The notes under the pieces were generated by a model, which was not told the DNA's origin, made no database searches, and saw nothing but the letters and a program-made list of their open reading frames with translations. The translations under genes and the position numbers were made by a program. From assembly GCA_005799065.1 (NCBI GenBank), contig SYHW01000048.1:1-35047 (forward strand): a DNA stretch of 35,047 nucleotides, in the 5' to 3' direction. Shown piece after piece: positions 8,868-18,503 of this stretch. The DNA comes from Bacteroidota bacterium (lineage in GTDB: Bacteria > Bacteroidota > Bacteroidia > UBA7662). The stretch's first letter is position 1; each line of letters opens with the position of its first letter.

Positions 8868-9367
8868 AAACTACTAAGTTTTCCGGTTTTCATCTCATCC
8901 AGTAAATATGGAAAATTCTGAACATAAGTAGGCGATATCTTAAATTTTCCTAATTTTGTTTTGAAGACAAAGCCGTCTTCGGCTGTTTCAAAATTCGGGT
9001 TTGCCGGCAAAAAGGCACTATTGCCTAACCCTAGATAATGATTGATTAAAAATTCCTGTGCGGAATCAGCCGGATAAATAGCACGAAATTCCTGCGACAT
9101 TTGTTCGTATTGAAATCCGTAATCAGAGAAAAATCCCAAAACCTCCTCCAAAAAATAATATGCGGCTTGATCTCCCTTTAGATCTATTCTACATCGCTCC
9201 ACTTGCTCTTTTTGGGCATTAAAATAATAAAGCAGTATAATCCCCTGCGCTCCCATAGCACCTGGTGGACTAACCTCACAATACAATATGTGCCCAGGAT
9301 GGATTTCCTTAATCTGATCATAAAAAACCTCTACTGATGAAGGCACAAGAAAATCTGATTGAGACAT
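8864..9367 (-). CDS. Hypothetical protein (167 aa), low-GC accessory gene
   Basis: Complete ORF MSQSDFLVPSSVEVFYDQIKEIHPGHILYCEVSPPGAMG...; no recognised family; markedly AT-richer than flanking housekeeping genes. Confidence 0.7.
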   Translation of the reverse strand: MSQSDFLVPSSVEVFYDQIKEIHPGHILYCEVSPPGAMGAQGIILLYYFNAQKEQVERCRIDLKGDQAAYYFLEEVLGFFSDYGFQYEQMSQEFRAIYPADSAQEFLINHYLGLGNSAFLPANPNFETAEDGFVFKTKLGKFKISPTYVQNFPYLLDEMKTGKLSSF

Positions 9368-9412
9368 TCGAAAAAAAAATGTTTTTGATATTATTAGGTA
9401 AAGACTGCAGAT

Positions 9413-9424
9413 TTTGAATTCAAA
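9413..9424. other. 12-bp perfect palindrome TTTGAATTCAAA between divergent genes
   Basis: Direct reading; lies between the accessory ORF start (9367, minus) and gmhA (9532, plus). Confidence 0.6.
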
Positions 9425-9531
9425 TATACTAGATTAACAAAACAGAAGTATGGTTTTGAAGCACTTTTCGAAGAATCAGAAACGGGGGGATGCTTAGTTA
9501 TTGTATTTTTCCACCCAATTCGCTTGCGTCC

Positions 9532-10122
9532 ATGAACCCTACCCATTTATCTATTCTTCGCGATTTGGAAGCATCGCGCGATTTGCACCTGGCGCTCATC
9601 AATCATTCCTCCCTAGCCACTCAGCTCGAAACAGTGGTGGAGGTTGTTGTAGCTGCCCTCAAAAACGGGGGGAAAATTCTCCTTGCCGGAAATGGTGGAA
9701 GCGCTGCCGATGCGCAGCATATGGCAGCCGAATACGTGGGCCGATTTGCCAGGCACCGTCGGGCCCTACCTGCCGTGGCACTAACCACCGACAGCAGCAT
9801 CCTCACCGCGGTGGGCAACGACTATGGATACGAGCAGGTTTTTGCGCGTCAGGTCGAGGCATTGGGCCAGAAGGGGGATGTGCTGATGGTGTATTCCACA
9901 TCAGGCTCATCGCCCAATATTATCAGAGCACTGGAGGCTGCCGCAGATGGTGGACTTATTCGCGTGGGGTTCGGTGGACAAAATAGCGGTGCCCTGGGAT
10001 CGCTTTGTGAACACCTGTTGCAGGTGCCATCGACCGACACACCCCGCATTCAGGAGGGCCACCTGCTGTTTGGGCACATCATTTGCGGCGCAGTCGAAGC
10101 GGCACTTTTCCCCCATTTTTGA
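9532..10122 (+). CDS. gmhA: D-sedoheptulose-7-phosphate isomerase (SIS domain)
   Basis: KILLAGNGGSAADAQHMAAEYVGRF, STSGSSPNIIRALEAA, DTPRIQEGHLLFGHIICGAVE; ATG at 9532 preferred. Confidence 0.92.
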   Translation: MNPTHLSILRDLEASRDLHLALINHSSLATQLETVVEVVVAALKNGGKILLAGNGGSAADAQHMAAEYVGRFARHRRALPAVALTTDSSILTAVGNDYGYEQVFARQVEALGQKGDVLMVYSTSGSSPNIIRALEAAADGGLIRVGFGGQNSGALGSLCEHLLQVPSTDTPRIQEGHLLFGHIICGAVEAALFPHF

Positions 10123-10140
10123 ATGGAACATCGTACGTCT

Positions 10141-10220
10141 GCACCCATTTCCGTTCATCAGCACACATTTCCGTTCATCAGCACACGTTTCCGATCATCA
10201 GCACACGTTTCCGTTCATCA
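10141..10220 (+). repeat. Tandem repeat, 20-bp unit x4, between gmhA and gmhB
   Basis: gcacccatttccgttcatca / gcacacatttccgttcatca / gcacacgtttccgatcatca / gcacacgtttccgttcatca. Confidence 0.95.
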
Positions 10221-10296
10221 TGATCCCGCTGATCTCTGAATGCATCAACTATAAAACACCGCCTCATCCTTTTCCTCCGACAATCACCATCGTGGA

Positions 10297-10866
10297 ATGA
10301 ACAGAGCCTTATTTTTGGATCGAGACGGCATCATCAACCGCGATGATGGTTATCTGCACAGGGCACAGGATCTGGTTTGGATGCCCGGTATTTTTGAACT
10401 CTGTCGGGCTGCCCGAGCGGCCGAATATCAGCTAATTGTCGTGACCAACCAATCGGGAATCGGGCGTGGCTTATTTAGCGAAGAAGATTACCTAAAGCTT
10501 CAGGCTTTCATCCACCAGCGGTTTCAGGAGGAAAAAGCCAGCATTACCCATACCTATTATTGCAGGGATGCACCCCGGCTCGATGCGGAAGGGCAAACCG
10601 TCGATAGCTTCCGACGAAAACCCAATCCGGGGATGTTCCTCGAGGCACTTTCGGAATACAAAATTGATCCCAGCGCCTCCATCATGTTGGGCGACTCGGT
10701 GCGAGATATGCAGGCAGCCCTAAAGGCCGGTATCGCCACCCGACTGCTGCTGCACAACCCATTGGAGCGCGTGCAGCGCAATCCGAAAATCAGGCGACAA
10801 ACGTCCATTGGATCACACACCCACATCATCAAAAGCCTGTTTTCGGCCATAGATTTTTTGAAATAA
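10297..10866 (+). CDS. gmhB: D-glycero-beta-D-manno-heptose-1,7-bisphosphate 7-phosphatase (HAD-IIIA)
   Basis: MNRALFLDRDGIINRDDGYLH, VTNQSGIGRGLFSEEDY, HTYYCRDAP, MLGDSVRDMQAALKAG. Confidence 0.9.
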   Translation: MNRALFLDRDGIINRDDGYLHRAQDLVWMPGIFELCRAARAAEYQLIVVTNQSGIGRGLFSEEDYLKLQAFIHQRFQEEKASITHTYYCRDAPRLDAEGQTVDSFRRKPNPGMFLEALSEYKIDPSASIMLGDSVRDMQAALKAGIATRLLLHNPLERVQRNPKIRRQTSIGSHTHIIKSLFSAIDFLK

Positions 10867-10904
10867 AACCCCGCATAATGCGCTTTAACGCGTATTTTTG
10901 CGGC

Positions 10905-11609
10905 ATGTCGAATGCCTCACCCCTCCCCCAACTAAGCGCAGAAGAAATCAGGGTTGTCGGATCGTTGATGGAAAAATCAAGAACCACCCCCGAGTTATAT
11001 CCACTCAGTCTCGTTTCACTTACTACCGCCTGCAACCAAAAGTCTGCACGCCATCCAGTGGTTTCGTACAGCCAGGCCAGCGTCAGTTCTATTGTGGATG
11101 TACTTCGGCGCAAAGACCTGCTGACCCGCGTACTGGGCGATGGTCGTGTTCCCAAATTCCGACACAATTTGGCGGTGAAATATCCTTTGGTACCCTCCGA
11201 ACTCGCTATTCTAACCCTGTTGTTCCTGCGCGGCCCGCTGACCGTTGGCGAAATTCGCAACCTATCGAGCCGGCTTTACGATTTCGAAGACCTGGCCGAA
11301 GTGGCCGCCACCCTCGATAAGCTCAGCCAAAACGATCCCCCTTATGTGCAGTCCATAGGCCGGGGGCACGGACAAAAGGAACCGCGCTACGCTCATCTTT
11401 TCGCCCCAGTGGATTTATCTATGCTGTCGAACAGCGATCCTGACGAATTACAATCACACCTCAGTGGCGAGTCATCAGATTCCCTTTCAGCACGCATTGC
11501 CCAAATGGAAGCGCGCATAGCATCACTCGAAGCTGCTCTTCAGACCGCTGGCCTGTGGTCGCCCGCGGAAGACGTGTCTACCGATGAAATCGACCGAAAT
11601 CCAAACTAG
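10905..11609 (+). CDS. YceH family (DUF480) protein
   Basis: LSAEEIRVVGSLMEKSRTTPELYPLSLVSLTTACNQKSARHPVVSYSQ...; ATG 10905 follows a TATTTTTG box. Confidence 0.88.
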   Translation: MSNASPLPQLSAEEIRVVGSLMEKSRTTPELYPLSLVSLTTACNQKSARHPVVSYSQASVSSIVDVLRRKDLLTRVLGDGRVPKFRHNLAVKYPLVPSELAILTLLFLRGPLTVGEIRNLSSRLYDFEDLAEVAATLDKLSQNDPPYVQSIGRGHGQKEPRYAHLFAPVDLSMLSNSDPDELQSHLSGESSDSLSARIAQMEARIASLEAALQTAGLWSPAEDVSTDEIDRNPN

Positions 11610-14600
11610 TCGCCAATCTGCAGGCGGGTGCTGAGGGGTTTACCGGCCGTCCATATCCGCAATAGGTATATGCCCGTGGGGATGCCTTCCAGCGAGTATT
11701 CGGAGTAGGCCGGAATGGGGCCTTTCCACTCGCGCACAGAGCGACCCGCCGCATCCATTAACGCCAATTGTTCGGCACCACCAGGAAGCTCAAGTGTGAA
11801 ACGATCGCGCGTTGGGTTGGGATAAACCAGAATCGAAGAGCTGTTGTTGCTTTCAACAGCTGGTGCCAACAAGCGCCAGCCGGTCAACACCCGAGCCTGG
11901 GGATCGCTCAATTCGGATGCATCGCGCAGCACCAAAAACCCGCCTTCGCCTCCAGAAAGAGTAATCCACAACCAAGGAAGGGAATCGACCGGTTCGCATC
12001 CACCAAGGGCATACCAAGCCACACGAAGACGGCGACCCTCGATCGACCAAAGAACGGTATCACCAGGAACCCTACAGGCCATAGTAATCGAGCGAACTTC
12101 CGCCCCTCGAGGCAACCAAATATCCAGGCTTGCAGCCCCTACCCTGCCCGCAACATCTTCCAAAAACACAGGCCATCGAACAGAGCCATCAGCCGAGGCC
12201 ATGACCGCACCGCGCTCAGCAAGAGGCCCGCCTGATGGTGGAGGTACCACAGGAAGGGGTGTATGGCTTCCATTTACATCGCCCATGCATAAGGCCTGCA
12301 GCGATAAGGATGCGAACGTATCACCAGGCGCGGAACTGATGGGAACAACCGGCAGTTTCCAGTCGGCAGCAGCAAATGAGGACAATCCATTTCCTGTATA
12401 ACGTAAAGCGATTTGTAGGGCATCTGTGGCATTCACGGTTTGAGAGGCGTTTACATCGGCAGCAGAGAGCCTGATCCCAGAAAGTGGCGATTGCCCCGCG
12501 GCGTGCCGCGCCACCATCAGCGCATCCGTGGCATTAGCACCGCCCCATGGCAAAGTACAGCTGGCCGATAAGGTGAGGGCGCCCGAAGGCACCATGCCAA
12601 AATCGAAAGCCCCATTGGATTGGGTCAAAGCACTGCCCAAAGTATCGATAATACCCGGCGATAAGCTGCGGGTGAGCCACATATTTACCCCAACCATGGG
12701 CGACTGGGCCGTATTCAAATAGCGCAGTACGCCCCGGAGTGGGCCTGCAGTGCCCGCCGAGGGGTCGGGGATGCCTTCGAGCGACAAATTATTAAAAGTG
12801 ACCCGATTACCCAGATCGGCCGTCATCGTAGGGCCGTCGAATCGTAAGCGCAGGGTGAATAGGGGCGATTGACCGGCCATAGGAACGTTGGATAGGTCTA
12901 CTTGTTTCAGGGCCCAGACGCCTGTGGGAAGGAGCGACAAAAGTGTGTCGGCCAAGCCGTCGCGTTGGTATTGACCCGTAACCGGATTGAAATAATCGAC
13001 CCGAATGCGGTCTGCAGCCCCTTCGTCGCGCACAGCAAATTGCACCCGCAATTGGCGAAAACCTTGAGCAGGCAGGCGCAACAAAACGGTATTCTCGCGG
13101 GTTGCCGTACGCATGGGTTGAGTGACTTGCAGGCCACGTATGACTCCAGCATTGTAAGCAGCTCCTCCTTCTGCCTGTGGCCGGTAATTGAAGGGGGTGG
13201 GTGCATTGCGCCGCTCTAGCGATGATTTGCGCCAAAGTGGGTGGCCCACTGCATAGGGATATCCCGTTTGAGCCGATGAGAATTCGATCAGAGCCGTATC
13301 CGATGTGGCTGAAAACGTACTGTTCATACCAGACAAGGGCAGGTCGTTGGGTATTCGTGTGTCCATCATCCAGAAATAAAGCAATGTTGCGCTGTCGATG
13401 GATTGGCGTAAGGGGGCGCATGGCCTTAATCTTGTTTGATTGGCGGCATCGCGGGCCCAAACCTGTAGGTCGGTATAACCCGCCTGTGAGAAAGATGGAA
13501 GAAATGCGCCAAATAGACCATCACCTGCTTGCTCATCGCCATGCAATCCATCGTCGAACATCTGCAGGGTATAGGGCTGGCCTTGGTAGGTATAACGCGC
13601 CTCGACCTGTAAGGAAGCGGGTTGTTCATCCTCGATTTGTGCGGTTACGGTTCCGGTCATGCCGGCAAAAAGCGGGGTAATTTCAGGCCGATGGACAATT
13701 GGGGCTATGTTGAATGTGCTTGGAATCAGCGCCTGAATAGAATTGATTCGAGCGGTGAGAAATGGTTTAATCCCAAATTTTACATGGCCAATGGGTTGGG
13801 TGGCCGTAAACGACTGCAAAAAGGTTTGGTTGCTAAACCCGTAGTCGAGGGTTCTGTAATTGTCGGCCAATGCTGCGGAGGTAATTCGGGCCAACATGCT
13901 GTCGAGTTCAACCCCTATATCGGCCTGCGCGGCACGTTGGGCTGCCTGCCGCAAGTAAAAGGTATATATATCGCGTGTTGTGTTGTTGGCCATCAACTGG
14001 GTAAAAAGTGGTCTTGGCTCGCCGCTGGGGGCAAACTGATAGGGGTTGATGGTGGTCCAGTTGATGTTGAACCAATCGACCCCAAAGGAGTTGTCCATGT
14101 CATAGGGCAAATATTCGAACCGCCGTGTGCGCTGGTTGTTGTAGAGGTAGTAGTTATTCTTGTTGTAGTAGTTGTCCCAATGCCCCGACAACACGTCGAT
14201 GGCGTACATCCTGAGGAACTCCTCGATGTTGAACAAGGTGTCTAGTTGGCAGTAAATCGACGCAGCAGTCGTTTGGTTGAGCGTACGAATGAAGCGCTCG
14301 AGATCACTGTAATCGTCGGCCGGCTGGTTGTTGGTGAGGTCATAGGCTCGTCGCCCCCCCGATGTGAACTTGTAGGAATTGGGGTTGCTGTTGATGTAGT
14401 TGAGGTCGGCGGGCCACAAGCATTTGTAGAGGTTGCCCCCGCTGTTGTTGTAGCGAAGCTGCACAAATTCCTCGCTGATGTGCTCCATATTGATATACAA
14501 CCCCCGGTAGACGCCGTTGATATAAAGTCTTGCATGTCCGGCCCTGGGCGAGGCACTTTTTATAGACCGCGCGAGCAGGGTGTAGACCTTTGCGCGCGAA

Positions 14601-15049
14601 ATTGATGGATCGTTATGGCATCCAATCAGATTCAGGTCTTTAACACCTTCGAATGTTCGACCCGACTGAAAAGTGTTGAAGGAAATGCGGAACGACTTTT
14701 TCTGAGCGCCCCGTGAGGTATTGCCCCTGAGCCGGAACCCGATTGGGGTGAGGGTGTCGGTTCTACTGCCGCGGGTGAAAATGCAAGTAGCCGGATACTC
14801 ATGGTCGGTATACCAGTTGGCCTGAAGGAGCATGTGGTTGAGGCTATCGGGGTCCATGGTGATATCGATTCGCGCCACATTCTGGTCGTTGTAGAGATAA
14901 CCCATGGGTGGGGTTACCGACTGTGCGGCACCGAGACGTATCCAGAAGAAAATCAAAGCGACCCCCATGCACTTGAGCCTTAGAAAGAGCCGATTATTGT
15001 TTTGATCTATGGCGATTTTGTTCGCCTGAGGCTGTATGATCGAACTCAT
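11606..15049 (-). CDS. Secreted CotH-like kinase family protein with dockerin-like region and T9SS C-terminal sorting domain
   Basis: RLRGNTSRGAQKKSFRISF, YDMDNSFGVDW (CotH-like), ADVNASQTVNATDALQIALRY (dockerin-like), C-terminal VYPNPTRDRFTLELP...GIYLLRIWTAGKPLSTRLQIGD (T9SS type A). Confidence 0.9.
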   Translation of the reverse strand: MSSIIQPQANKIAIDQNNNRLFLRLKCMGVALIFFWIRLGAAQSVTPPMGYLYNDQNVARIDITMDPDSLNHMLLQANWYTDHEYPATCIFTRGSRTDTLTPIGFRLRGNTSRGAQKKSFRISFNTFQSGRTFEGVKDLNLIGCHNDPSISRAKVYTLLARSIKSASPRAGHARLYINGVYRGLYINMEHISEEFVQLRYNNSGGNLYKCLWPADLNYINSNPNSYKFTSGGRRAYDLTNNQPADDYSDLERFIRTLNQTTAASIYCQLDTLFNIEEFLRMYAIDVLSGHWDNYYNKNNYYLYNNQRTRRFEYLPYDMDNSFGVDWFNINWTTINPYQFAPSGEPRPLFTQLMANNTTRDIYTFYLRQAAQRAAQADIGVELDSMLARITSAALADNYRTLDYGFSNQTFLQSFTATQPIGHVKFGIKPFLTARINSIQALIPSTFNIAPIVHRPEITPLFAGMTGTVTAQIEDEQPASLQVEARYTYQGQPYTLQMFDDGLHGDEQAGDGLFGAFLPSFSQAGYTDLQVWARDAANQTRLRPCAPLRQSIDSATLLYFWMMDTRIPNDLPLSGMNSTFSATSDTALIEFSSAQTGYPYAVGHPLWRKSSLERRNAPTPFNYRPQAEGGAAYNAGVIRGLQVTQPMRTATRENTVLLRLPAQGFRQLRVQFAVRDEGAADRIRVDYFNPVTGQYQRDGLADTLLSLLPTGVWALKQVDLSNVPMAGQSPLFTLRLRFDGPTMTADLGNRVTFNNLSLEGIPDPSAGTAGPLRGVLRYLNTAQSPMVGVNMWLTRSLSPGIIDTLGSALTQSNGAFDFGMVPSGALTLSASCTLPWGGANATDALMVARHAAGQSPLSGIRLSAADVNASQTVNATDALQIALRYTGNGLSSFAAADWKLPVVPISSAPGDTFASLSLQALCMGDVNGSHTPLPVVPPPSGGPLAERGAVMASADGSVRWPVFLEDVAGRVGAASLDIWLPRGAEVRSITMACRVPGDTVLWSIEGRRLRVAWYALGGCEPVDSLPWLWITLSGGEGGFLVLRDASELSDPQARVLTGWRLLAPAVESNNSSSILVYPNPTRDRFTLELPGGAEQLALMDAAGRSVREWKGPIPAYSEYSLEGIPTGIYLLRIWTAGKPLSTRLQIGD

Positions 15050-15119
15050 AAAATTTAGGTATACCGTTTCAAATATCGAATATCGCACTTTTTTAAACGC
15101 AGGCTGTTTGATGTAGACT

Positions 15120-15127
15120 TATATTTG
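15120..15127 (+). promoter_or_regulatory. -7 promoter element TATATTTG five nt upstream of aat ATG
   Basis: tatatttgtaggcATG; matches TAnnTTTG. The -33 element is not clear. Confidence 0.5.
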
Positions 15128-15132
15128 TAGGC

Positions 15133-15840
15133 ATGGCCGACCAAAACGATTTATTCCCTTTTATCATCGGGTCAAAAACAGGGAATATAGTTGCCTTTGG
15201 AGGAGATGTAAAACCGGAGCGCTTGCTCGCGGCCTACAAAAAAGGTGCTTTCCCCTGGTATAATGAGGGTGAAGCCATTCAGTGGTGGTCGCCCGACCCA
15301 CGCTTTGTGCTCTATCCTACCGAACTCCGGATTTCGCACAGCATGAAACCTTTGATAAAAAAACGTCGATTTCAGGTCACAGTTGACACTCAGTTTGAGG
15401 CGGTGGTATCGGCGTGCGCACGCATTGAACGACACGGGGCGTTGGGCACCTGGATCACCAAAGATCTGCATGAGGGCTTTGTTGGTTTGCATGATCTTGG
15501 CTATGCCCATTCGGTTGAGGTATGGGATGGGGATGTACTGGTGGGTGGACTATACGGCATGGCTATAGGACGTATTTTCTTTGGGGAATCGATGTTTGCC
15601 CGGGCATCCAACGCATCCAAATATGGATTCATTACCCTCGTTCGTTGGTTGCAGACACAAGGGTTTGACCTCATTGATTGTCAACAAAAAACCGATCACT
15701 TAGGGAGTTTGGGTGCCCGATCAATTCGCCGCACCCAATTCATGAAGTTGCTCGATCGCTGTGTACTCCAAGAGGCCAAGCCTCGCCCGTGGACCCAGGA
15801 GTTTGAGGATTGGAAGTTTAATGTTGCTCAAATAGATTAG
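15133..15840 (+). CDS. aat: Leucyl/phenylalanyl-tRNA--protein transferase
   Basis: GGDVKPERLLAAYKKGAFPWYNEGEAIQWWSPDPRFVLYP, GGLYGMAIGRIFFGESMFARASNASK. Confidence 0.97.
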   Translation: MADQNDLFPFIIGSKTGNIVAFGGDVKPERLLAAYKKGAFPWYNEGEAIQWWSPDPRFVLYPTELRISHSMKPLIKKRRFQVTVDTQFEAVVSACARIERHGALGTWITKDLHEGFVGLHDLGYAHSVEVWDGDVLVGGLYGMAIGRIFFGESMFARASNASKYGFITLVRWLQTQGFDLIDCQQKTDHLGSLGARSIRRTQFMKLLDRCVLQEAKPRPWTQEFEDWKFNVAQID

Positions 15841-16086
15841 ACAGCACCCGGCACACCCACTCGGATTGGTGAAATGACCTATCAATTCTATGTTCCGATC
15901 ACAAAAACCGATGACTGAACCTTCGTAGATACCTAATACCGAGCCCCATGAGATAGACTTTTTTAAATCTGATGAACTTTGCCCGAGCGCTAAACCTAAA
16001 GCCAACCCATCCATGATTTCCTTGCGGTTTTTGGTTCCCCAAGCCTTAAGTTTGTGCCTTCTTATCATTGTATGTTGTTCAGAAGG

Positions 16087-17283
16087 ATGAAGTGTAACGG
16101 TTTGGTTTTGATCAGCATTCTTAGCAAGAGAGTCATCGTCTCCATCCTGTGTCTTATGGTTTGCTTGATGCATGCCCGGGGGCAGCATACGGATCGCGCA
16201 TCAAAAGCACTCGATCGAACAAAAGTTCATTGGCCTCAGTGGTTGAACCACCTCACCAACGACACAGGAAGCTCGGCTGAACCCCGATTTATGTTGTACC
16301 CCACACTTGGCTATTCTCCCGAAACGCTGTGGGAATTTGGCGGAAGCGGGATCACAGTTTTTCATCATAAAAACGACACCACCCTCCGACTGAGCGAAAT
16401 CAGTGCTTTCGCATTTTTTACGCAGATGAAGCAGCATGGGTTGTGGGTCGATCATGCGATTTATGGGCGTGAGAACAAGTTTTTCGCCTTGGGTAAAATA
16501 CGATTGCAGAATTTTCCACTGCAGTATTACGGAATTGGAAATAATATCGGTAAATCCCCTCTTGCCATCGTACCAGCCAACTATTACCAGGTCAGGGAGC
16601 GATTGGTTTATCAATTAAGGGGTGACTTTTTTGCCGGATTGGAACTTGACTATCAACACTTGTCGAAACCACAGTTTATGTGGAGTGAAAACAACGCGAA
16701 TGGGGATTATTCCAGGCCCTTAGGAGGCTATGGCAGTCAAAATCTGGGTGTAGGCCTTGGATTGCTGTGGGATTCGAGGCAAAATATTCTCAACGTGCGC
16801 CAGGGTTTCCTGACGGAAATAGCTTACCTGCATTATGGTGTTCTTTTCCGCGATTCGCATCGCATGAATACGCTTTTTATGGATGGAAGGTATTTTCATA
16901 GGGTAACAAAAAATCAGGTTTTGGCGATGCAGGTGATTGGTCAATTTTCATCCGGCGACGTACCTTTCAATCAGCTGAGCTTAATGGGAGGGGAAATGAT
17001 CATGCGCGGAAAGTACCTGGGCAAATACCGTGATAAGCAATACCTGGCGGCCCAGGCAGAATATCGATTCCTGCCCTTCGGATTCAGCGAACGGCTTGGC
17101 GGCGCTGTATTTGCCAGTGTCGGTGCGGTTTCCGCTACTTTTCCAACCCAGCACTACAAAACGGCCGGCGGGGCCGGGCTGCGATATCTCCTGTTTCCTA
17201 AAAAAGATGTTTTCGTGCGGGCCGATTTCGGATTTGAGCGTTCGGGCTATGGAATCTACTTTTTCGTCGGCGAAGCCTTTTAA
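16087..17283 (+). CDS. BamA/TamA (Omp85/surface antigen D15) family outer membrane protein without obvious POTRA domains
   Basis: Signal-like N-terminus, beta-rich barrel, GLGLLWDSRQNILNVRQGFLTEI, LMGGEMIMRGKYLGKYRDKQYLAAQAEYRF, terminal aromatic F. Confidence 0.85.
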   Translation: MKCNGLVLISILSKRVIVSILCLMVCLMHARGQHTDRASKALDRTKVHWPQWLNHLTNDTGSSAEPRFMLYPTLGYSPETLWEFGGSGITVFHHKNDTTLRLSEISAFAFFTQMKQHGLWVDHAIYGRENKFFALGKIRLQNFPLQYYGIGNNIGKSPLAIVPANYYQVRERLVYQLRGDFFAGLELDYQHLSKPQFMWSENNANGDYSRPLGGYGSQNLGVGLGLLWDSRQNILNVRQGFLTEIAYLHYGVLFRDSHRMNTLFMDGRYFHRVTKNQVLAMQVIGQFSSGDVPFNQLSLMGGEMIMRGKYLGKYRDKQYLAAQAEYRFLPFGFSERLGGAVFASVGAVSATFPTQHYKTAGGAGLRYLLFPKKDVFVRADFGFERSGYGIYFFVGEAF

Positions 17284-17709
17284 GGGGTCGTCTTGACTCT
17301 TAATTGATGGCCAAAAATGGTGCTGTGAAGCAGACCCGTGAATTATGCCCGTGGGCGTCTATAATGCTCACCGGATTTGCTCAACATAGGTCAATCGATG
17401 TTGGTAATGACACTGCACTAAACCCGATTGAAAAGTCTTTCTCGACATCAATTCAAAATCGGATGGCACCAGCCTCCGCTCAAAAAGTAGGATCCCTTGG
17501 TATAGGCCGACGGAAAGGGGTCAATTTGTCCGATTATTCCATGGTTATACGTGAAATAGATTGCGATGGCTGGGAAAGTCAAAAACGAATGCATCTTTTC
17601 CATTGGGTAATACCAACTCAAACGCTTAATTAAATTTATTTTACTCATTCATGCTTATTTGGAGTTTCTGCTTTTGTCCGGTAGGTTTTATCCATTGAAG
17701 ACATAATGC

Positions 17710-17764
17710 AAAAAGGGTTACACTGTACAAATATAACCCTTTAAACTTTTTATCCGCTCCCCTA
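17710..17764 (-). repeat. Left imperfect copy of tRNA-Asn 3' tail plus terminator
   Basis: caaaaagggttacactgtacaaatataaccctttaaactttttatccgctcccct; aligns along its length with 19695-19751. Confidence 0.8.
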
Positions 17765-17845
17765 ATTGATGAAAGTTGCAGCTATAATAAGATGATTGAG
17801 TTTGTAGTCATCGGGAAATTAAAGGGTTGAACTTCCTCTCAAATT

Positions 17846-17868
17846 ACAGGAGGTTAATCCTGTTTTTT
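17846..17868 (+). terminator. Hairpin ACAGGA-ggttaa-TCCTGT plus T run
   Basis: acaggaggttaatcctgttttttc; 6-bp perfect arms with T-tract on the plus strand. Lies just past the reductase stop, so it may act bidirectionally. Confidence 0.6.
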
Positions 17869-17880
17869 CAAAACCCTAAT

Positions 17881-18492
17881 TTATCTACTCACTAGGTTAA
17901 AAGCAATATTTCGCCCTTGACCTTGCATAATCGCGAGGTTAATCCAACACAATGCGAATTTCTCTAGTAATTCAACTTTGTCCGATTTTCCAAAATCCAT
18001 ACAGGAACCAAAACCGGCTTCTAATGCTAACTGTGAAACTACCTTTTTTGCCAAATCACTTTCTCCAGCCATAAACATATCGATTCCTTTTCCTTGGTAT
18101 GTGGGGTTCAAAATATTCTCAAAGCCTGTGGAATTGAAACATTTTACAACTTCGCCTTGAGTCTTTTCTAAAAGGCAATGGTATACGGTTCTGTATGGCT
18201 CGGGGGATTGTTTAACAGAATTCGTTGCGTCAATTACTATTTTCCCTGCAACATTATTTAATTGAGGTAAAACTTCGAAAATAGCCGTGGGAGGTATGGC
18301 AATTAATACAACCTCTGATTTTGAAACCGCCTCAGAAATAGATGAAACTGAGGTGTTTTGATTATTTAAAAGTCCCCTTCCCTTAAAATGATTTTTGTTG
18401 TTGACGCCCAATAAAATAGTATGTCCTTTTAAAGCCCATTTGGTAGCCAAAGCACCACCAATATTTCCGGTTCCAATAATTGCTATGTTCAT
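17881..18492 (-). CDS. NAD(P)-binding, F420-reductase-like oxidoreductase
   Basis: MNIAIIGTGNIGGALATKWALKGHTILLGVN Rossmann motif; VVLIAIPPTAIFEVLPQL; IVIDATNSV. Confidence 0.85.
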   Translation of the reverse strand: MNIAIIGTGNIGGALATKWALKGHTILLGVNNKNHFKGRGLLNNQNTSVSSISEAVSKSEVVLIAIPPTAIFEVLPQLNNVAGKIVIDATNSVKQSPEPYRTVYHCLLEKTQGEVVKCFNSTGFENILNPTYQGKGIDMFMAGESDLAKKVVSQLALEAGFGSCMDFGKSDKVELLEKFALCWINLAIMQGQGRNIAFNLVSR

Positions 18493-18503
18493 TAGTTTAG
18501 AAT

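Noticed and set aside
12807-13460. Long antisense ORFs across the CotH gene and other GC-rich genes
   Set aside because: Shadow ORFs opposite clearly coding frames; translations lack family-like features.
15721-16188. Minus-strand ORF with glycine-rich hydrophobic stretch (MDGLALGLALGQSSSDLKK...GSVLGIYEGSVIGF) between aat and the Omp85 gene
   Set aside because: Overlaps both the 3' end of aat and the start of the barrel gene on the opposite strand; no family or start signal recognised. Could be a small bacteriocin-like peptide, but there is not enough support.
17304-17648. Plus 109-aa and minus 66-aa ORFs downstream of the Omp85 gene
   Set aside because: Overlapping opposite frames, no recognisable protein features; probably non-coding or decayed sequence.
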